Counted from the first letter of the stretch, positions 45,301 through 53,390 are shown. The stretch is 64,000 nt of DNA from CBFHSD01 sp965658375 (GCA_965658375.1 CBFHSD010000001.1:66640-130639), one strand, 5' to 3'. Numbers and translations: made by a program. Notes: generated by a model from the letters alone, not told the origin.

Positions 45301-45842
45301 GGCTGTATGGTGTAACCTTTATACAATAAGCCTTTATCGTACAGCTGCTTCAGTAACCACCAAACACTTTCAATGTACTTTGTTTTATAGGTAACGTATG
45401 GTTCTTCCATATCTACCCAGTAGCCCATCTTATCTGTCAAGTCATTCCAAACATCTGTATAACGCATCACTGCTTTTCTACATGCCTGATTGTACTCTTC
45501 AATAGAAATATTTTTACCAATATCTTCTTTGGTAATGCCAAGCTCTTTCTCTACACCCAATTCAACAGGTAAGCCGTGGGTATCCCAACCAGCTTTGCGT
45601 TCTACTTTAAACCCTTTTTGAGTTTGATAACGGCAGAATAGATCCTTGATGGTTCTTGCCATTACGTGGTGGATCCCCGGCATTCCGTTCGCAGAAGGCG
45701 GTCCCTCAAAAAATACGAAAGGTTCTGCGCTGCTTCTTTTTGCAATGGACTCTGCGAAAGTGTCATGCGTTTTCCAAAATGAACGCACCTCATCAGCTAC
45801 TTCTGTGAGGTTGAGTTGCTTATATTCACGGTAATTTGCCAT
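42351..45842 (-). CDS. ileS: Isoleucyl-tRNA synthetase
   Basis: Charges tRNA-Ile with isoleucine. A 1163-residue class Ia synthetase. The HIGH-type motif is PGIHH (about 55-59) after EGPPSANG, the KMSKR loop lies near residue 706 (GQKMSKRLGN), and the editing domain is inserted between. GWDTHGLPVE and DVWFDSGSMPYAQWHYPF are typical. It is the long eukaryote-like type (over 1000 residues) without the C-terminal zinc-binding CxxC pair of the short type, which is often linked to mupirocin resistance. It has a strong promoter and starts a probable operon with the DksA-like gene, lspA and perhaps the hydrolase. Confidence 0.96.
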   Translation of the reverse strand: MANYREYKQLNLTEVADEVRSFWKTHDTFAESIAKRSSAEPFVFFEGPPSANGMPGIHHVMARTIKDLFCRYQTQKGFKVERKAGWDTHGLPVELGVEKELGITKEDIGKNISIEEYNQACRKAVMRYTDVWNDLTDKMGYWVDMEEPYVTYKTKYIESVWWLLKQLYDKGLLYKGYTIQPYSPKAGTGLSSHELNMPGTYRDVKDNTIVAQFQVADGSTCKIDSVKKAAEEGNLHFLAWTTTPWTLPSNTALTVGPKIDYVLVKTYNQYTSEAVQVILAEALVAKQFSKKFIEANEDHPLDAYQSGDKKIPYQIIDAFKGSDLVGIHYHQLMPYAQPMHDADQAFRIIPGDFVTTEDGTGIVHTAPTFGADDAKVAKDAGVPPLLVADDHGNPVPLVDLSGKFVAQVKDEQFGFSKEHVKAEYLTGEEIEQEFAIQKDKLSNLIPNLKSYLSVDERIALKLKLENKAFKIEKYEHSYPHCWRTDRPILYYPLDSWFVRSTAMKDRMMALNNTINWKPKATGTGRFGNWLENLNDWNLSRSRYWGIPLPLWRTEEGDETKCIGSLEELIQEIEAAVEAGVMESNPYADFKVGNMDESNYEQVDLHRPYADNIVLVSSDGRPMKREADLIDVWFDSGSMPYAQWHYPFENKERVDGKKSFPADFIAEGVDQTRGWFFTLHAIGTMVFDQVAYKNVVSNGLVLDKKGQKMSKRLGNAADPFETLKEFGADATRWYMITNAQPWDNLKFDPDGIVEVQRKFFRALHNTYAFYSLYANVDGFKGQEDAIALEKRPEIDRWVLSKLNTLIKEVDAAYGSYEPTKAGRLIQEFVVDNLSNWHVRLSRKRFWRGEYGQDKIAAYQTLYTCLTAAAKLSAPLAPFYSDRLFQDLNSVTGLEKENSVHLTDFPETDENFIDVDLEERMALAQQVSSMVLSLRKRENIRVRQPLAKIMVPVLDEKFSRQLHDVENLIKTETNIKGIEYIQNTDGVFAKKIKPNFPVIGKDAELKRSMKVISGFINQMGKEQIAQLEKEGELHISNGESTISLGTEHVVISTDDIPGWLVLSEGGLTVALDIQIDEALYQEGLSREIVNRIQTLRKDSGFEVTDRIKIRISSHPKIQASVDAFRPYICAETLADELELVETLSDQSIEMELDEQVTARLEIVKV

Positions 45843-45870
45843 GTCTTGTATGCTTCAACTGTAAGGTGTG

Positions 45871-45900
45871 CAAAAGTACAGTTTTGAAGGTTTATAACAA
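45871..45900 (-). promoter_or_regulatory. ileS promoter
   Basis: Read on the minus strand: TTG (45900-45898), a 19-bp spacer, TACTTTTG (45878-45871). Both boxes match the Bacteroidota consensus exactly. The start codon is at 45842, about 28 bases past the -7 box. Confidence 0.85.
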
Positions 45901-45951
45901 CCGTGAAAATGGAATTGAGAAAGTGTGCGGAGAGATTGGTTTAAATGCGAC

Positions 45952-46887
45952 TTAAGAGAGGTTCTCTAGCATGACTTTTACCAAGCTTGCGGTATCGTGT
46001 TCGGGTTTCCAGCCCCAATCTGCACGTGCCGATGAATCATTGATGCTTTGTGGCCAGCTCTCGGCAATTTTTTGTCTAAAATCTGGTGAGTAAGCCATTT
46101 CAAATTCAGGGATGTGCTTCTTTATTTCCGCAGCAAGCTCTTTCGGATCAAAGCTCATTCCTGCAACATTGTAACTGCTTCTTTCCTTAATTTGATTTTC
46201 AGGAGCTTCGGTAATCTCAATGGTCGCCTTAATAGCGTCTCCGCTAAAAATCATGGGTAAAGCAGTGTTTTCTTCAAGGAAACACGTGTATTTTTTATGC
46301 TTCATGGCTTCATGGAAAATTGCTACCGCGTAATCTGTTGTTCCCCCGCCAGGAAGTGCTTTGTAACCTACCAAACCAGGGTAGCGAATAGAACGGACAT
46401 CTACTCCAAAATTTTGATGGTACCACACATTCCATCGCTCACCAGCTTGTTTACTGATGCCATAAATGGTGGTTGGATCCATGATACAGTCTTGAGGAGT
46501 ATTCTGCTTTGGTGTATTTGGTCCGAAAACGGCAATAGAACTTGGCCAGAAAATGCGTTCAATGATTTTATCCTTTGCCAAATTCAGTGCGTTGAAATGG
46601 CCTTCCATATTCAACTTCCAAGCGAACGATGGGTTCTTCTCTGCTGTAGCAGACAATAAAGCCGCAAGGTTGTAAACGGTTCCAACATTATGATCTTGCA
46701 CAATGGCTTTCATTCTATTGGCGTCTAGTACATCAAGCACCTCGAATGGACCATCTTGATCAGATTCAGGTTTGCGCACGTCTGAAGAGATCACCGCTTG
46801 GTTGCCATGTTTCTTGCGTAACTCCTCTACCAACTCACTTCCAACTTGTCCTAAAGCTCCAGTGACCAAAATGCGTTTCTCAGACAT
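45952..46887 (-). CDS. SDR-type L-threonine 3-dehydrogenase-like protein
   Basis: A 311-residue NAD-dependent enzyme of the extended SDR type. Motifs: VTGALGQVGSELVEEL (8-23), the Y-x3-K pair Tyr142/Lys146 in YGISKQAGE, SIRYPGLVGYKALPGGGTTDYAVAIFHEA and MIFSGDAI. These blocks match the GalE-like threonine dehydrogenases, which form 2-amino-3-oxobutyrate from threonine, rather than UDP-sugar epimerases. Its partner, 2-amino-3-ketobutyrate CoA ligase, is not in the window. Same direction as and 32 bp after the aldehyde dehydrogenase, so the two are probably co-transcribed; the joint theme would be amino acid catabolism. Confidence 0.88.
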   Translation of the reverse strand: MSEKRILVTGALGQVGSELVEELRKKHGNQAVISSDVRKPESDQDGPFEVLDVLDANRMKAIVQDHNVGTVYNLAALLSATAEKNPSFAWKLNMEGHFNALNLAKDKIIERIFWPSSIAVFGPNTPKQNTPQDCIMDPTTIYGISKQAGERWNVWYHQNFGVDVRSIRYPGLVGYKALPGGGTTDYAVAIFHEAMKHKKYTCFLEENTALPMIFSGDAIKATIEITEAPENQIKERSSYNVAGMSFDPKELAAEIKKHIPEFEMAYSPDFRQKIAESWPQSINDSSARADWGWKPEHDTASLVKVMLENLS

Positions 46888-46919
46888 AATTTGTTGAATT
46901 TATACAGGCAATAATAAAA

Positions 46920-48362
46920 TCAAAGTTTGATACACACGTTCTTCGCTTCAGTAAAAAACTTAAGGGCTTCAAACCCACCTTCTCTTCCTACTCCTGAGTT
47001 TTTCACTCCTCCAAAAGGGGTCCTCAAATCCCTCAGCAACCAGCAATTCACCCAAACAATTCCAGCTTGAATTTTACCTGCCATCCGGTGGGCTTTGGTT
47101 AAGTTTTCTGTCCAAACGGTAGAGGCTAAACCGTATTCTACACTATTGGCCATAGTTAAGACTTCTTCTTCTGTATCAAATGGAGTAATAGTGACTACCG
47201 GGCCAAAAATTTCTTCTTGATTGGTTCTGCAGGTGTATTCCAATCCTTCTAGAATGGTAGGTGCAATATAGTATCCGCTGGCATATTCACCTTCTAAGTA
47301 AACGGCATGACCACCAGTCAATACTGTGCCGCCTTCTTCCTTTGCTAAATCTACATAAGACAGCACCTTTTCTTGGTGTGGCTTGCTTACTAACGCACCC
47401 AAATTAGCTTCAGGATCTGATGGATATGAAACCTTCAACTTGTTTACTTTCTCGACAAAAGCTTCTTTGAACTTGTCATAAATCGGGCGCTCAATAAATA
47501 TGCGTGAACCGCAGAGGCAAATTTGACCTTGATTGGCAAATGAACTCATTACAGTTGTTTTTAGTGCCTTGTCAAAATCGCAATCTGCAAATATGATATT
47601 CGGGTTCTTTCCTCCCAACTCGAGAGATAGTTTCTTGAATTTTGGTGCAGCCAATGAAGCTATCGTAGCTCCTGTTTGGGTTCCCCCAGTAAAACTGATG
47701 GCTTTGATTTTTGGATGGCGTGTAATGGCATCTCCAACGTTCTGGCCAAGACCATGTACAATGTTTAGTACGCCTGCTGGCAAGCCAGCTTCAATACAAA
47801 TTTCTGACAGCAAGAATGCCGTCATGGGTGTTACTTCACTAGGTTTTGCGACAACGGTGTTCCCAGCCGCCAATGCCGGAGCAATTTTCCAAGTGAAAAG
47901 ATAAAGCGGTAAATTCCAAGGTGAAATACACCCCACCACACCAATAGGATCTCTCTTGGTGTAGTTGATGGCCGTGTTTTCCATATGGTGACTCTCGCTG
48001 GCATAGTGCAAAATGGCGGTTGCGAAAAAGTGGAAGTTGTCTCTTGCTCTAGGTATATCAACTCGGGTGGCTAGTTTCAATGGTTTCCCATTGTCAACAC
48101 TTTCGGCTTCTGCCAATTGAGGCATACGCTCTTCAATCAATTGCGCAATACGTTGCATTATTCTAGAACGTTCTTCTTTTGGAGTTACGCTCCACGTTTC
48201 AAAAGCTTTCTCTGCCGCTATTGTGGCATTGGCAATATCGTCTGCATTAGAATCTGGAATAAGACTATACACCTTACCTGTTGCCGGTTGGTAATTGTCT
48301 AGGTAATTCTTTGTTGTTGGTTCAACCAACTCTCCGTTGATGTAATTGAGCAATTGCTTCAT
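46920..48362 (-). CDS. Aldehyde dehydrogenase, probable 2-aminomuconic-6-semialdehyde dehydrogenase
   Basis: A 480-residue NAD-dependent aldehyde dehydrogenase. Catalytic residues: Asn150 (SPWN), Glu248 (LSLELGGKNP) and nucleophile Cys282 in NQGQICLCGSR. The CLC arrangement and the KQLLNYINGELVEP start are those of the ALDH8A1/AMSDH and hydroxymuconate semialdehyde dehydrogenase branch (NbaE type), which oxidises the ACMSD product to 2-aminomuconate. With HAAO, ACMSD and the RidA protein, the steps from 3-hydroxyanthranilate to 4-oxalocrotonate can be drawn. The start at 48362 avoids the short unrelated leader of the longer frame. Confident as ALDH; the substrate is inferred. Confidence 0.9.
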   Translation of the reverse strand: MKQLLNYINGELVEPTTKNYLDNYQPATGKVYSLIPDSNADDIANATIAAEKAFETWSVTPKEERSRIMQRIAQLIEERMPQLAEAESVDNGKPLKLATRVDIPRARDNFHFFATAILHYASESHHMENTAINYTKRDPIGVVGCISPWNLPLYLFTWKIAPALAAGNTVVAKPSEVTPMTAFLLSEICIEAGLPAGVLNIVHGLGQNVGDAITRHPKIKAISFTGGTQTGATIASLAAPKFKKLSLELGGKNPNIIFADCDFDKALKTTVMSSFANQGQICLCGSRIFIERPIYDKFKEAFVEKVNKLKVSYPSDPEANLGALVSKPHQEKVLSYVDLAKEEGGTVLTGGHAVYLEGEYASGYYIAPTILEGLEYTCRTNQEEIFGPVVTITPFDTEEEVLTMANSVEYGLASTVWTENLTKAHRMAGKIQAGIVWVNCWLLRDLRTPFGGVKNSGVGREGGFEALKFFTEAKNVCIKL

Positions 48363-48445
48363 GAAACAAAAAAACACAATTTTCACAAGGAAATGTCAAA
48401 CAAAAGAACAGTGTTTAAGATGACTCAAAAGGTGAGATACTCGTT

Positions 48446-49194
48446 TTATTCAAAAAGGGTCAAATAGGCTTTGTGATAATCGGCTCCACTCATGGTTTCA
48501 CCTCCATGAATCCATTGTGATTTAGGATGAGGAATGGTGAACCACGCAAAGGCGAAACGCTCAATATGCGCTGGTAAAACTCCTACTCTATGTTGCAGTG
48601 CCTTCACCTTTTCTTGACTGATATATTCCATGAAGTATCCCGTAAAAACAAGCCAATTGTCTGTTTTAGGGAAAGGATGCCATTCTCCATTCAGGTCTTT
48701 ATACTCGGTAAAACCATCACTCCCAAAAGGAAAGTGAGTGAAGAGTGAAATGTCTGGGTGCTCTTCTAATCCCTTCCAGGCTTTCTTTTTTTCCGGGTAA
48801 TAATTGCATGAAAGCATGGGTGCTGAGTCACCTTCATGTGCGATGCGGGTTTCAACTAAAAGATGACGTTCTATTTGGGTGACTTGGTCTTGAAGTGATC
48901 GCCACAGAGTGCTTGGTCAAATTTTAACTCCTCCGGCAAGTCGCAGTGCTTTTCTAAAGAGGTAATCACAAAAGAATGCAACTCATCTTCTGGAGCTTGG
49001 TTAAAGCTATCTTTTTGCTTGGGAAATGAATAACCATCATAGGTGTTACCCAAATTCTTTTGAATGAATTTCAATCATTCTTCTTTTGGCCTAGATAGAA
49101 AAGCAGAAAATCTTTCTCTTAAGTACACATCTTGGTACTTTTCAGTATTGATTTCCCACAAGCCTTGGGCTATTTGAACAGAATAACTCATCAT
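48446..49194 (-). pseudogene. 2OG-Fe(II) oxygenase-like gene, broken by an in-frame TGA and a frameshift
   Basis: Three adjacent fragments on the minus strand add up to one protein of about 250 residues. Part 1 (from ATG 49194 or 49191) reads MSYSVQIAQGLWEIN...SRPKEE and meets TGA at 49077-49075. Part 2 continues in the same frame (LKFIQKNLGNTYDGYSFPKQ...KFDQAL) and then loses the frame near 48905-48920, ending at 48871. Part 3, in another frame (RSLQDQVTQIERHLLVETR, then SCNYYPEKK, DISLFTHFPFG, WLVFTGYFMEYISQ, ALQHRV, FAFAWFTIPHP), runs to 48446. Part 3 resembles the C-terminal half of isopenicillin N synthase-like oxygenases, with a possible His (LFTH), a second His (LQHRV) and a strand pattern as expected; the identification is tentative. 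The gene is divergent from pnuC with 7 bp between starts. Confidence 0.7.
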
Positions 49195-49201
49195 TGCAAA
49201 G

Positions 49202-49765
49202 ATGGGAACTTCGGAACAATTGGAATGGATTGCTGTAGGCTGTAATTTAGTGTATGTGCTCTTGCTCATGAAAGAACACATTGCATGCTGGTTCTTTGGT
49301 ATCTTAGGATCAGCCATTAGTATTTACTTGTTCTACACCACTAAGTTGTATTCAGAATCTATCCTTTACCTCTTTTACGTAATAGCAGGAATTTACGGCT
49401 GGTACAACTGGAGTAAGCCACGAAAAAAAGAACTCTCCATTATTGTTTGGCCCTTGCTCAAAAGCATTATCGCCTTTTGTTTTGGAGGGTCTGTCGCGGT
49501 TTTATTAGGTTGGTACTTTTCTAGACATAGCGATGCAGAATCTCCTTGGTTTGATGCCACAACAACTGGATTTAGTTTTTTAGCTACCTATCTCGAAACC
49601 CAAAAAGTGCTGAGCGCATGGGTGTATTGGATTTTGATTAATGCGGGAAGCACGGTCTTATACGCTCAAAAAGACCTGGATGTTTATGCTACTCAAATGG
49701 CTGTATTTTCTGTCATGTCAGTTCTTGGCCTTCTGGCTTGGAAAAAGCGACTGACAGTGGTATAA
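49202..49765 (+). CDS. pnuC: PnuC-type transporter (nicotinamide riboside or related vitamin)
   Basis: A 187-residue membrane protein with about seven helices. Recognisable are CWFFGILGSAISIYLFYTTKLYSESILYLFYVIAGIYGWYNW (the WF and WYNW tryptophans belong to the substrate site) and the later helices up to LGLLAWKKRL. PnuC members pass nicotinamide riboside by facilitated diffusion; in Bacteroidota close relatives (PnuT) carry thiamine. No riboswitch can be seen, because the start codon is 7 bp from a divergent start, so the promoter must lie within the broken oxygenase gene. The substrate is left open. Confidence 0.88.
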   Translation: MGTSEQLEWIAVGCNLVYVLLLMKEHIACWFFGILGSAISIYLFYTTKLYSESILYLFYVIAGIYGWYNWSKPRKKELSIIVWPLLKSIIAFCFGGSVAVLLGWYFSRHSDAESPWFDATTTGFSFLATYLETQKVLSAWVYWILINAGSTVLYAQKDLDVYATQMAVFSVMSVLGLLAWKKRLTVV

Positions 49766-49769
49766 AACC

Positions 49770-49803
49770 AAAAAATCTCTTCAAGCTTTCGCTCAAAGAG
49801 ATT
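49770..49803 (-). terminator. Terminator of the truncated secreted protein gene
   Basis: On the minus strand AATCTCTT (49803-49796) pairs with AAGAGATT (49781-49774), with inner AGC/GCT pairs, followed by T residues. It lies about 60 bases past the full-length stop at 49860, which supports the transcript running through the T9SS tail. A second hairpin (GCAGCGA/TCGCTGC arms, 49812-49847) stands between. Confidence 0.7.
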
Positions 49804-49859
49804 ACTTGCCTGCAGCGAGAAAAGAACACTTCTACCTTTTTCGCTGCCTTAAAAAACTT

Positions 49860-50924
49860 TTAATCGATGATTACCTTCTTTGTGCTTTGAAGGCCTTCTT
49901 GCTCAACTTTAAGGAAACACACCCCTTTTTTCTGGTGATCCAATTGAACATCTTTCACATAATCACCCTTGCCATTGAATGTGTCTTTGAAAAAAATGTT
50001 TCCTGCTGCATCACACAATTGAATGTTCATTTTACTTGGATTGCCTGAACGAACTGCGATGGTAAATAGGCCAGAATTTGGGTTAGGGTAAACCTTGAAT
50101 ATTTCTAATGAAAGATCATTAGACTACTCAATATCGTCTTCTATGATAACTCTCTTCTCAACTACAATTGCCTTTACCTCTCCTTCTTTAAGCTCAAGAT
50201 CGTTGATGTTAACTTCAAAAGTTCTCAGTAATTCTTTGGCTTCAGCCATGGAGTGAACCACTTGAACATCTCTAATCACCTGTTGATCTTGAACACTACT
50301 TTCGTCAAAAAACATCTTCACAGTAGCATCGTCTAAGTTGACGTCAAAATCAAGGGTTTGAATCAGCTCTTCAAAATCTCCGTGATCCCAATTCAAATCA
50401 GTACAATCTTCTATTGACTCACCACTTAGCGTTTGGATCAGAAAGTGTTCTCCATTTGAAGAATAACGGTAAGCACTATCTCCAGTGAGTTTAATGCATT
50501 TGGGCATGCAATTGGTATCCTTCATGCATTTCACAGTTATTGTACCTTCAGAGGAAGATTCAATCTCCATGCATTCTCCATTCATTTCTATGGTTGTTTT
50601 TCCTCCATTGGTGCTAGTAACATCTAAATCTGTGCTTTCTGTTTTAAACATAAAGGCATTTTGTTGCATACCTTGAGGCTGCGATTGCAAGTTTTGGATT
50701 CTGGCCCTAGCTTCTTCGCCTTCATAGGTCGTAACAATGCTTTCTCTATCTTTTACTTCTGTTATCGTCAAAGTAGTTTCACCTTCTTTTTCTGTATATT
50801 CTACTTTCTTAATCGACTCCTTTTGCGCATGTTCTTGAGCGAATGCAGCACCGAGAAAGGAGAGCATACATAGTGTTGTAAAAAGAGCAGGAAGAAGCTT
50901 TTTGTGTACTTGGAATGTTTTCAT
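49860..50924 (-). pseudogene. Cys-rich secreted protein whose T9SS sorting domain is cut off by an in-frame TAG
   Basis: From ATG 50924 a signal peptide (KKLLPALFTTLCMLSFLGAAFA) leads into a 266-residue product that stops at TAG (50126-50124). The same frame then continues for 87 codons to TAA at 49862-49860 and encodes a complete T9SS type A tail: IFKVYPNPNSGLFTI, a CDAAGNIFF turn and KKGVCFLKVEQ, ending TKKVIID. So the stop separates cargo from its sorting signal. The cargo is acidic and holds Cys118, Cys133, Cys139, Cys143 and Cys174, four of them clustered, which suggests a disulfide knot or a metal site. Without the tail the protein would stay in the periplasm. The function is not recognised. 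It is divergent from a two-component system. Confidence 0.8.
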
Positions 50925-51043
50925 GATCGGATTAAGTTTAGATTCGGTCTCAAATCTACTCAGCAACTGAATTTCAATGTGTTAAATAAAAACCAACTAC
51001 TGTTAATTCCTGTTAAGCGAAAAGCTTTCCTATTTTACGCGAT

Positions 51044-51051
51044 TATTTTTG
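51044..51051 (+). promoter_or_regulatory. -7 box (TATTTTTG) of the kinase-regulator operon
   Basis: TATTTTTG fits TAnnTTTG, 10 bases before the ATG at 51062. No clear -33 TTG. Confidence 0.5.
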
Positions 51052-51061
51052 CGCCCATACT

Positions 51062-52681
51062 ATGAGGAAACAATACATCAACACTCTTATTGCCGTAATG
51101 GCCATGGCACTTGTAGGACTTGTATTCATGCAAGTTTATTGGGTTAGAAATGCTATATCTCTCAAGCAAGATGAGTTTGAACGCGGAGCCAATGACGCCA
51201 TTCTCGCTGTTGTTGACCGTTTAGAACAAGCTGAGGCTCTTAAACAATTAAGAACTCATCAACAAGGTAGGTACTTGTTCTTTGACGAAGATGCTGAGAA
51301 CAAAATTACCAGTGCTGGAGTAGATACCGCCTATGACCTCATGGTAATCAAACAATACTCAAGACAAGGAGATCAAGTAGAGATTAGCATTAAAGAAGAA
51401 GAGAACGGTAACAGCAGTACGCATTCTATACAACGCAATGTTGGAGATACCATTGATGGTTCTGAAGATTTTCCATTGGATTTCTACTTCGAAAATAGAG
51501 GCTCAGACCCTTACCTAAGTACTGGGGAACCTGTTCAAATAGAAGATTCTTTAATCCGCGAACGCATGAAAATCAAAAGAGCTTTTGTGGGAGATATCGT
51601 AAAGAGTCTCATAGAAGTAAATTTGTTTGAACCCATTGAAGAACGCATAGAGCAAGAAAAACTCGAAGAGATAATAGAATCAGAACTCAAGAGATTTGGA
51701 ATTAAAGCAAGCTATGAATACGGAGTATTTGATGAAAAAGAGCGCTGCCGAATTTGCAATACTTCAGACTCTATTCAATGGACAGAAAACACCGAACTAC
51801 AAGCCAAGTTGTTCCCCAATGATGTGGTAAAGGATCCATACTTTTTGAGACTTTACTTCCCTAGTCAAAACGCATACTTATTGCAAACCAATTGGCTCAT
51901 GTTAGCCACTTCCATCCTTATTATTCTCTCTATCATGACCATTTTTGGATACACTGTGAGAACCATTGTTACCCAGAAAAAGAACTCGGTGATTAAGAAC
52001 GATTTCATCAACAACATGACCCATGAGTTTAAAACACCCATATCAACTATATCACTTGCATGTGAAGCCTTAAACGATGGCGATATGCGAGCTATACCGC
52101 AAGCAGTAGACAGGTACATTGGAATGATCAATGACGAAAACAAACGTTTAGGAATGTTGGTAGAAGAGGTATTGCAAAGTGCCGTGCTGGATAAAGGCGA
52201 CTTTAAGTTGAAACTTGAAAAATTAGATATACATGATGTTCTTCACCGCGTTAGCGACCGTATGGAATTGAAAATTAAAGAGAAAAACGGTCGCATTAAA
52301 CTCAATCTAAATGCTATATCTACCAATATTAACGCAGACAGAATTCACCTAGCAAATGTCTTTAACAATTTAATAGATAACGCCAATAAATACTCAAGAG
52401 AGACTCCCTCAATAGAAATAAGCACTTACAACCGAGAAGATCATCTTGTTATCGAGGTGAAAGATGAGGGAATAGGTATATCACCTGAAAATCAGAAACG
52501 TGTGTTTGATAAACTATATAGAGTTCCTACCGGTAACATTCATGATGTTAAAGGTTTCGGATTAGGGTTAAGTTATGTTAAAATAATAACCGAGAAACTA
52601 GGAGGTTCTGTAGAATTGAAAAGCCAAATTGGAAAAGGCAGCACATTTATAATCAATTTACCTCGTTATGGAAAACTTTAA
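51062..52681 (+). CDS. Membrane sensor histidine kinase with periplasmic CxxC
   Basis: A 539-residue kinase. Membrane segments at about 9-28 and 279-300 enclose a periplasmic domain of about 250 residues, mostly helical and acidic, with a CxxC pair Cys229/Cys232 (RCRIC). The HisKA domain has His321 in NNMTHEFKTPIS, and the HATPase_c domain has the N box (NLIDNANKYS), G1 DEGIGI and G2 GFGLGLSYVK, so it is intact. The stop overlaps the regulator start by 14 bp, so the pair is translationally coupled. The CxxC could sense metal or redox state; this is inference. Family: EnvZ/RprX-like Bacteroidota kinases. Confidence 0.94.
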   Translation: MRKQYINTLIAVMAMALVGLVFMQVYWVRNAISLKQDEFERGANDAILAVVDRLEQAEALKQLRTHQQGRYLFFDEDAENKITSAGVDTAYDLMVIKQYSRQGDQVEISIKEEENGNSSTHSIQRNVGDTIDGSEDFPLDFYFENRGSDPYLSTGEPVQIEDSLIRERMKIKRAFVGDIVKSLIEVNLFEPIEERIEQEKLEEIIESELKRFGIKASYEYGVFDEKERCRICNTSDSIQWTENTELQAKLFPNDVVKDPYFLRLYFPSQNAYLLQTNWLMLATSILIILSIMTIFGYTVRTIVTQKKNSVIKNDFINNMTHEFKTPISTISLACEALNDGDMRAIPQAVDRYIGMINDENKRLGMLVEEVLQSAVLDKGDFKLKLEKLDIHDVLHRVSDRMELKIKEKNGRIKLNLNAISTNINADRIHLANVFNNLIDNANKYSRETPSIEISTYNREDHLVIEVKDEGIGISPENQKRVFDKLYRVPTGNIHDVKGFGLGLSYVKIITEKLGGSVELKSQIGKGSTFIINLPRYGKL

Positions 52682-53363
52682 ACTACTGGTTGTTGAGGAT
52701 GATCCGAACCTCGGAACCATCTTGGCAGAATATTTAAGAGCTAAACACTACGATGTTCAGCTTAGAAACAATGGCCAAGAAGGGTTTGATGCCTTTGCCA
52801 AAAATGACTTCGATCTCATTATCCTCGATGTAATGATGCCGGTTAAAGATGGCTTTAGCTTAGCGAAAGATATCAGAAAACTGAATCAAAAGGTTCCACT
52901 TATCTTCTTAACAGCTAAAAGCATGAAAGAAGATACCATTGAAGGGTTTAAAGTAGGTGCCGATGATTACATTACAAAACCATTTAGTATGGAAGAGTTA
53001 TTGCTGAGAATCAATGCGATTCTTCGCAGAACGAAGCAAGATGTAATGGAAAGAGAGCAACTGAAAGAGTTTACAGTTGGCAAATTTCTTTTCAAACCGA
53101 ACGAGCAGCTTTTGATTGCTGATGGCGAAGAGAAAAAACTGACTTCAAAAGAAAACGAACTCCTGAAATTATTGGTGATTAACCAAAACTCTGTATTGGA
53201 AAGAGAATCTGCCTTAAATGCCATTTGGGGAGATGATAGCTACTTCAACTCAAGAAGTATGGATGTGTACATTACCAAGCTTAGAAAGTACCTTAGAAGC
53301 GATGAAAGCTTAGAAATTATAAACGTTCACGGAAGAGGATTTAAACTTATTTCAAAGAGTTAA
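52668..53363 (+). CDS. OmpR/PhoB-type response regulator
   Basis: A 231-residue regulator. The receiver domain (1-120) has Glu10/Asp11-Asp12, the phosphorylation site Asp54 in LIILDVMMP, Thr in FLTAKS and Lys in ITKPFS. The C-terminal winged helix (about 130-231) has the ENELLKLL, SRSMDVYITKLRKYL and INVHGRGFKLI blocks typical of OmpR/PhoB DNA-binding domains. The start overlaps the kinase by 14 bp. A terminator follows, so the operon has two genes. The nearest possible target is the divergent Cys-rich secreted protein gene. Confidence 0.96.
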   Translation: MENFKLLVVEDDPNLGTILAEYLRAKHYDVQLRNNGQEGFDAFAKNDFDLIILDVMMPVKDGFSLAKDIRKLNQKVPLIFLTAKSMKEDTIEGFKVGADDYITKPFSMEELLLRINAILRRTKQDVMEREQLKEFTVGKFLFKPNEQLLIADGEEKKLTSKENELLKLLVINQNSVLERESALNAIWGDDSYFNSRSMDVYITKLRKYLRSDESLEIINVHGRGFKLISKS

Positions 53364-53390
53364 TAGCACACGCATTGTGATTGCTAAAAG

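Noticed and set aside
14781..50126. Stop codon reassignment or selenocysteine to explain the in-frame stops
   Set aside because: All three stop codons are involved, the same codons end normal genes in the window, and no SECIS-like context or Cys/Sec homology is visible at the TGA.
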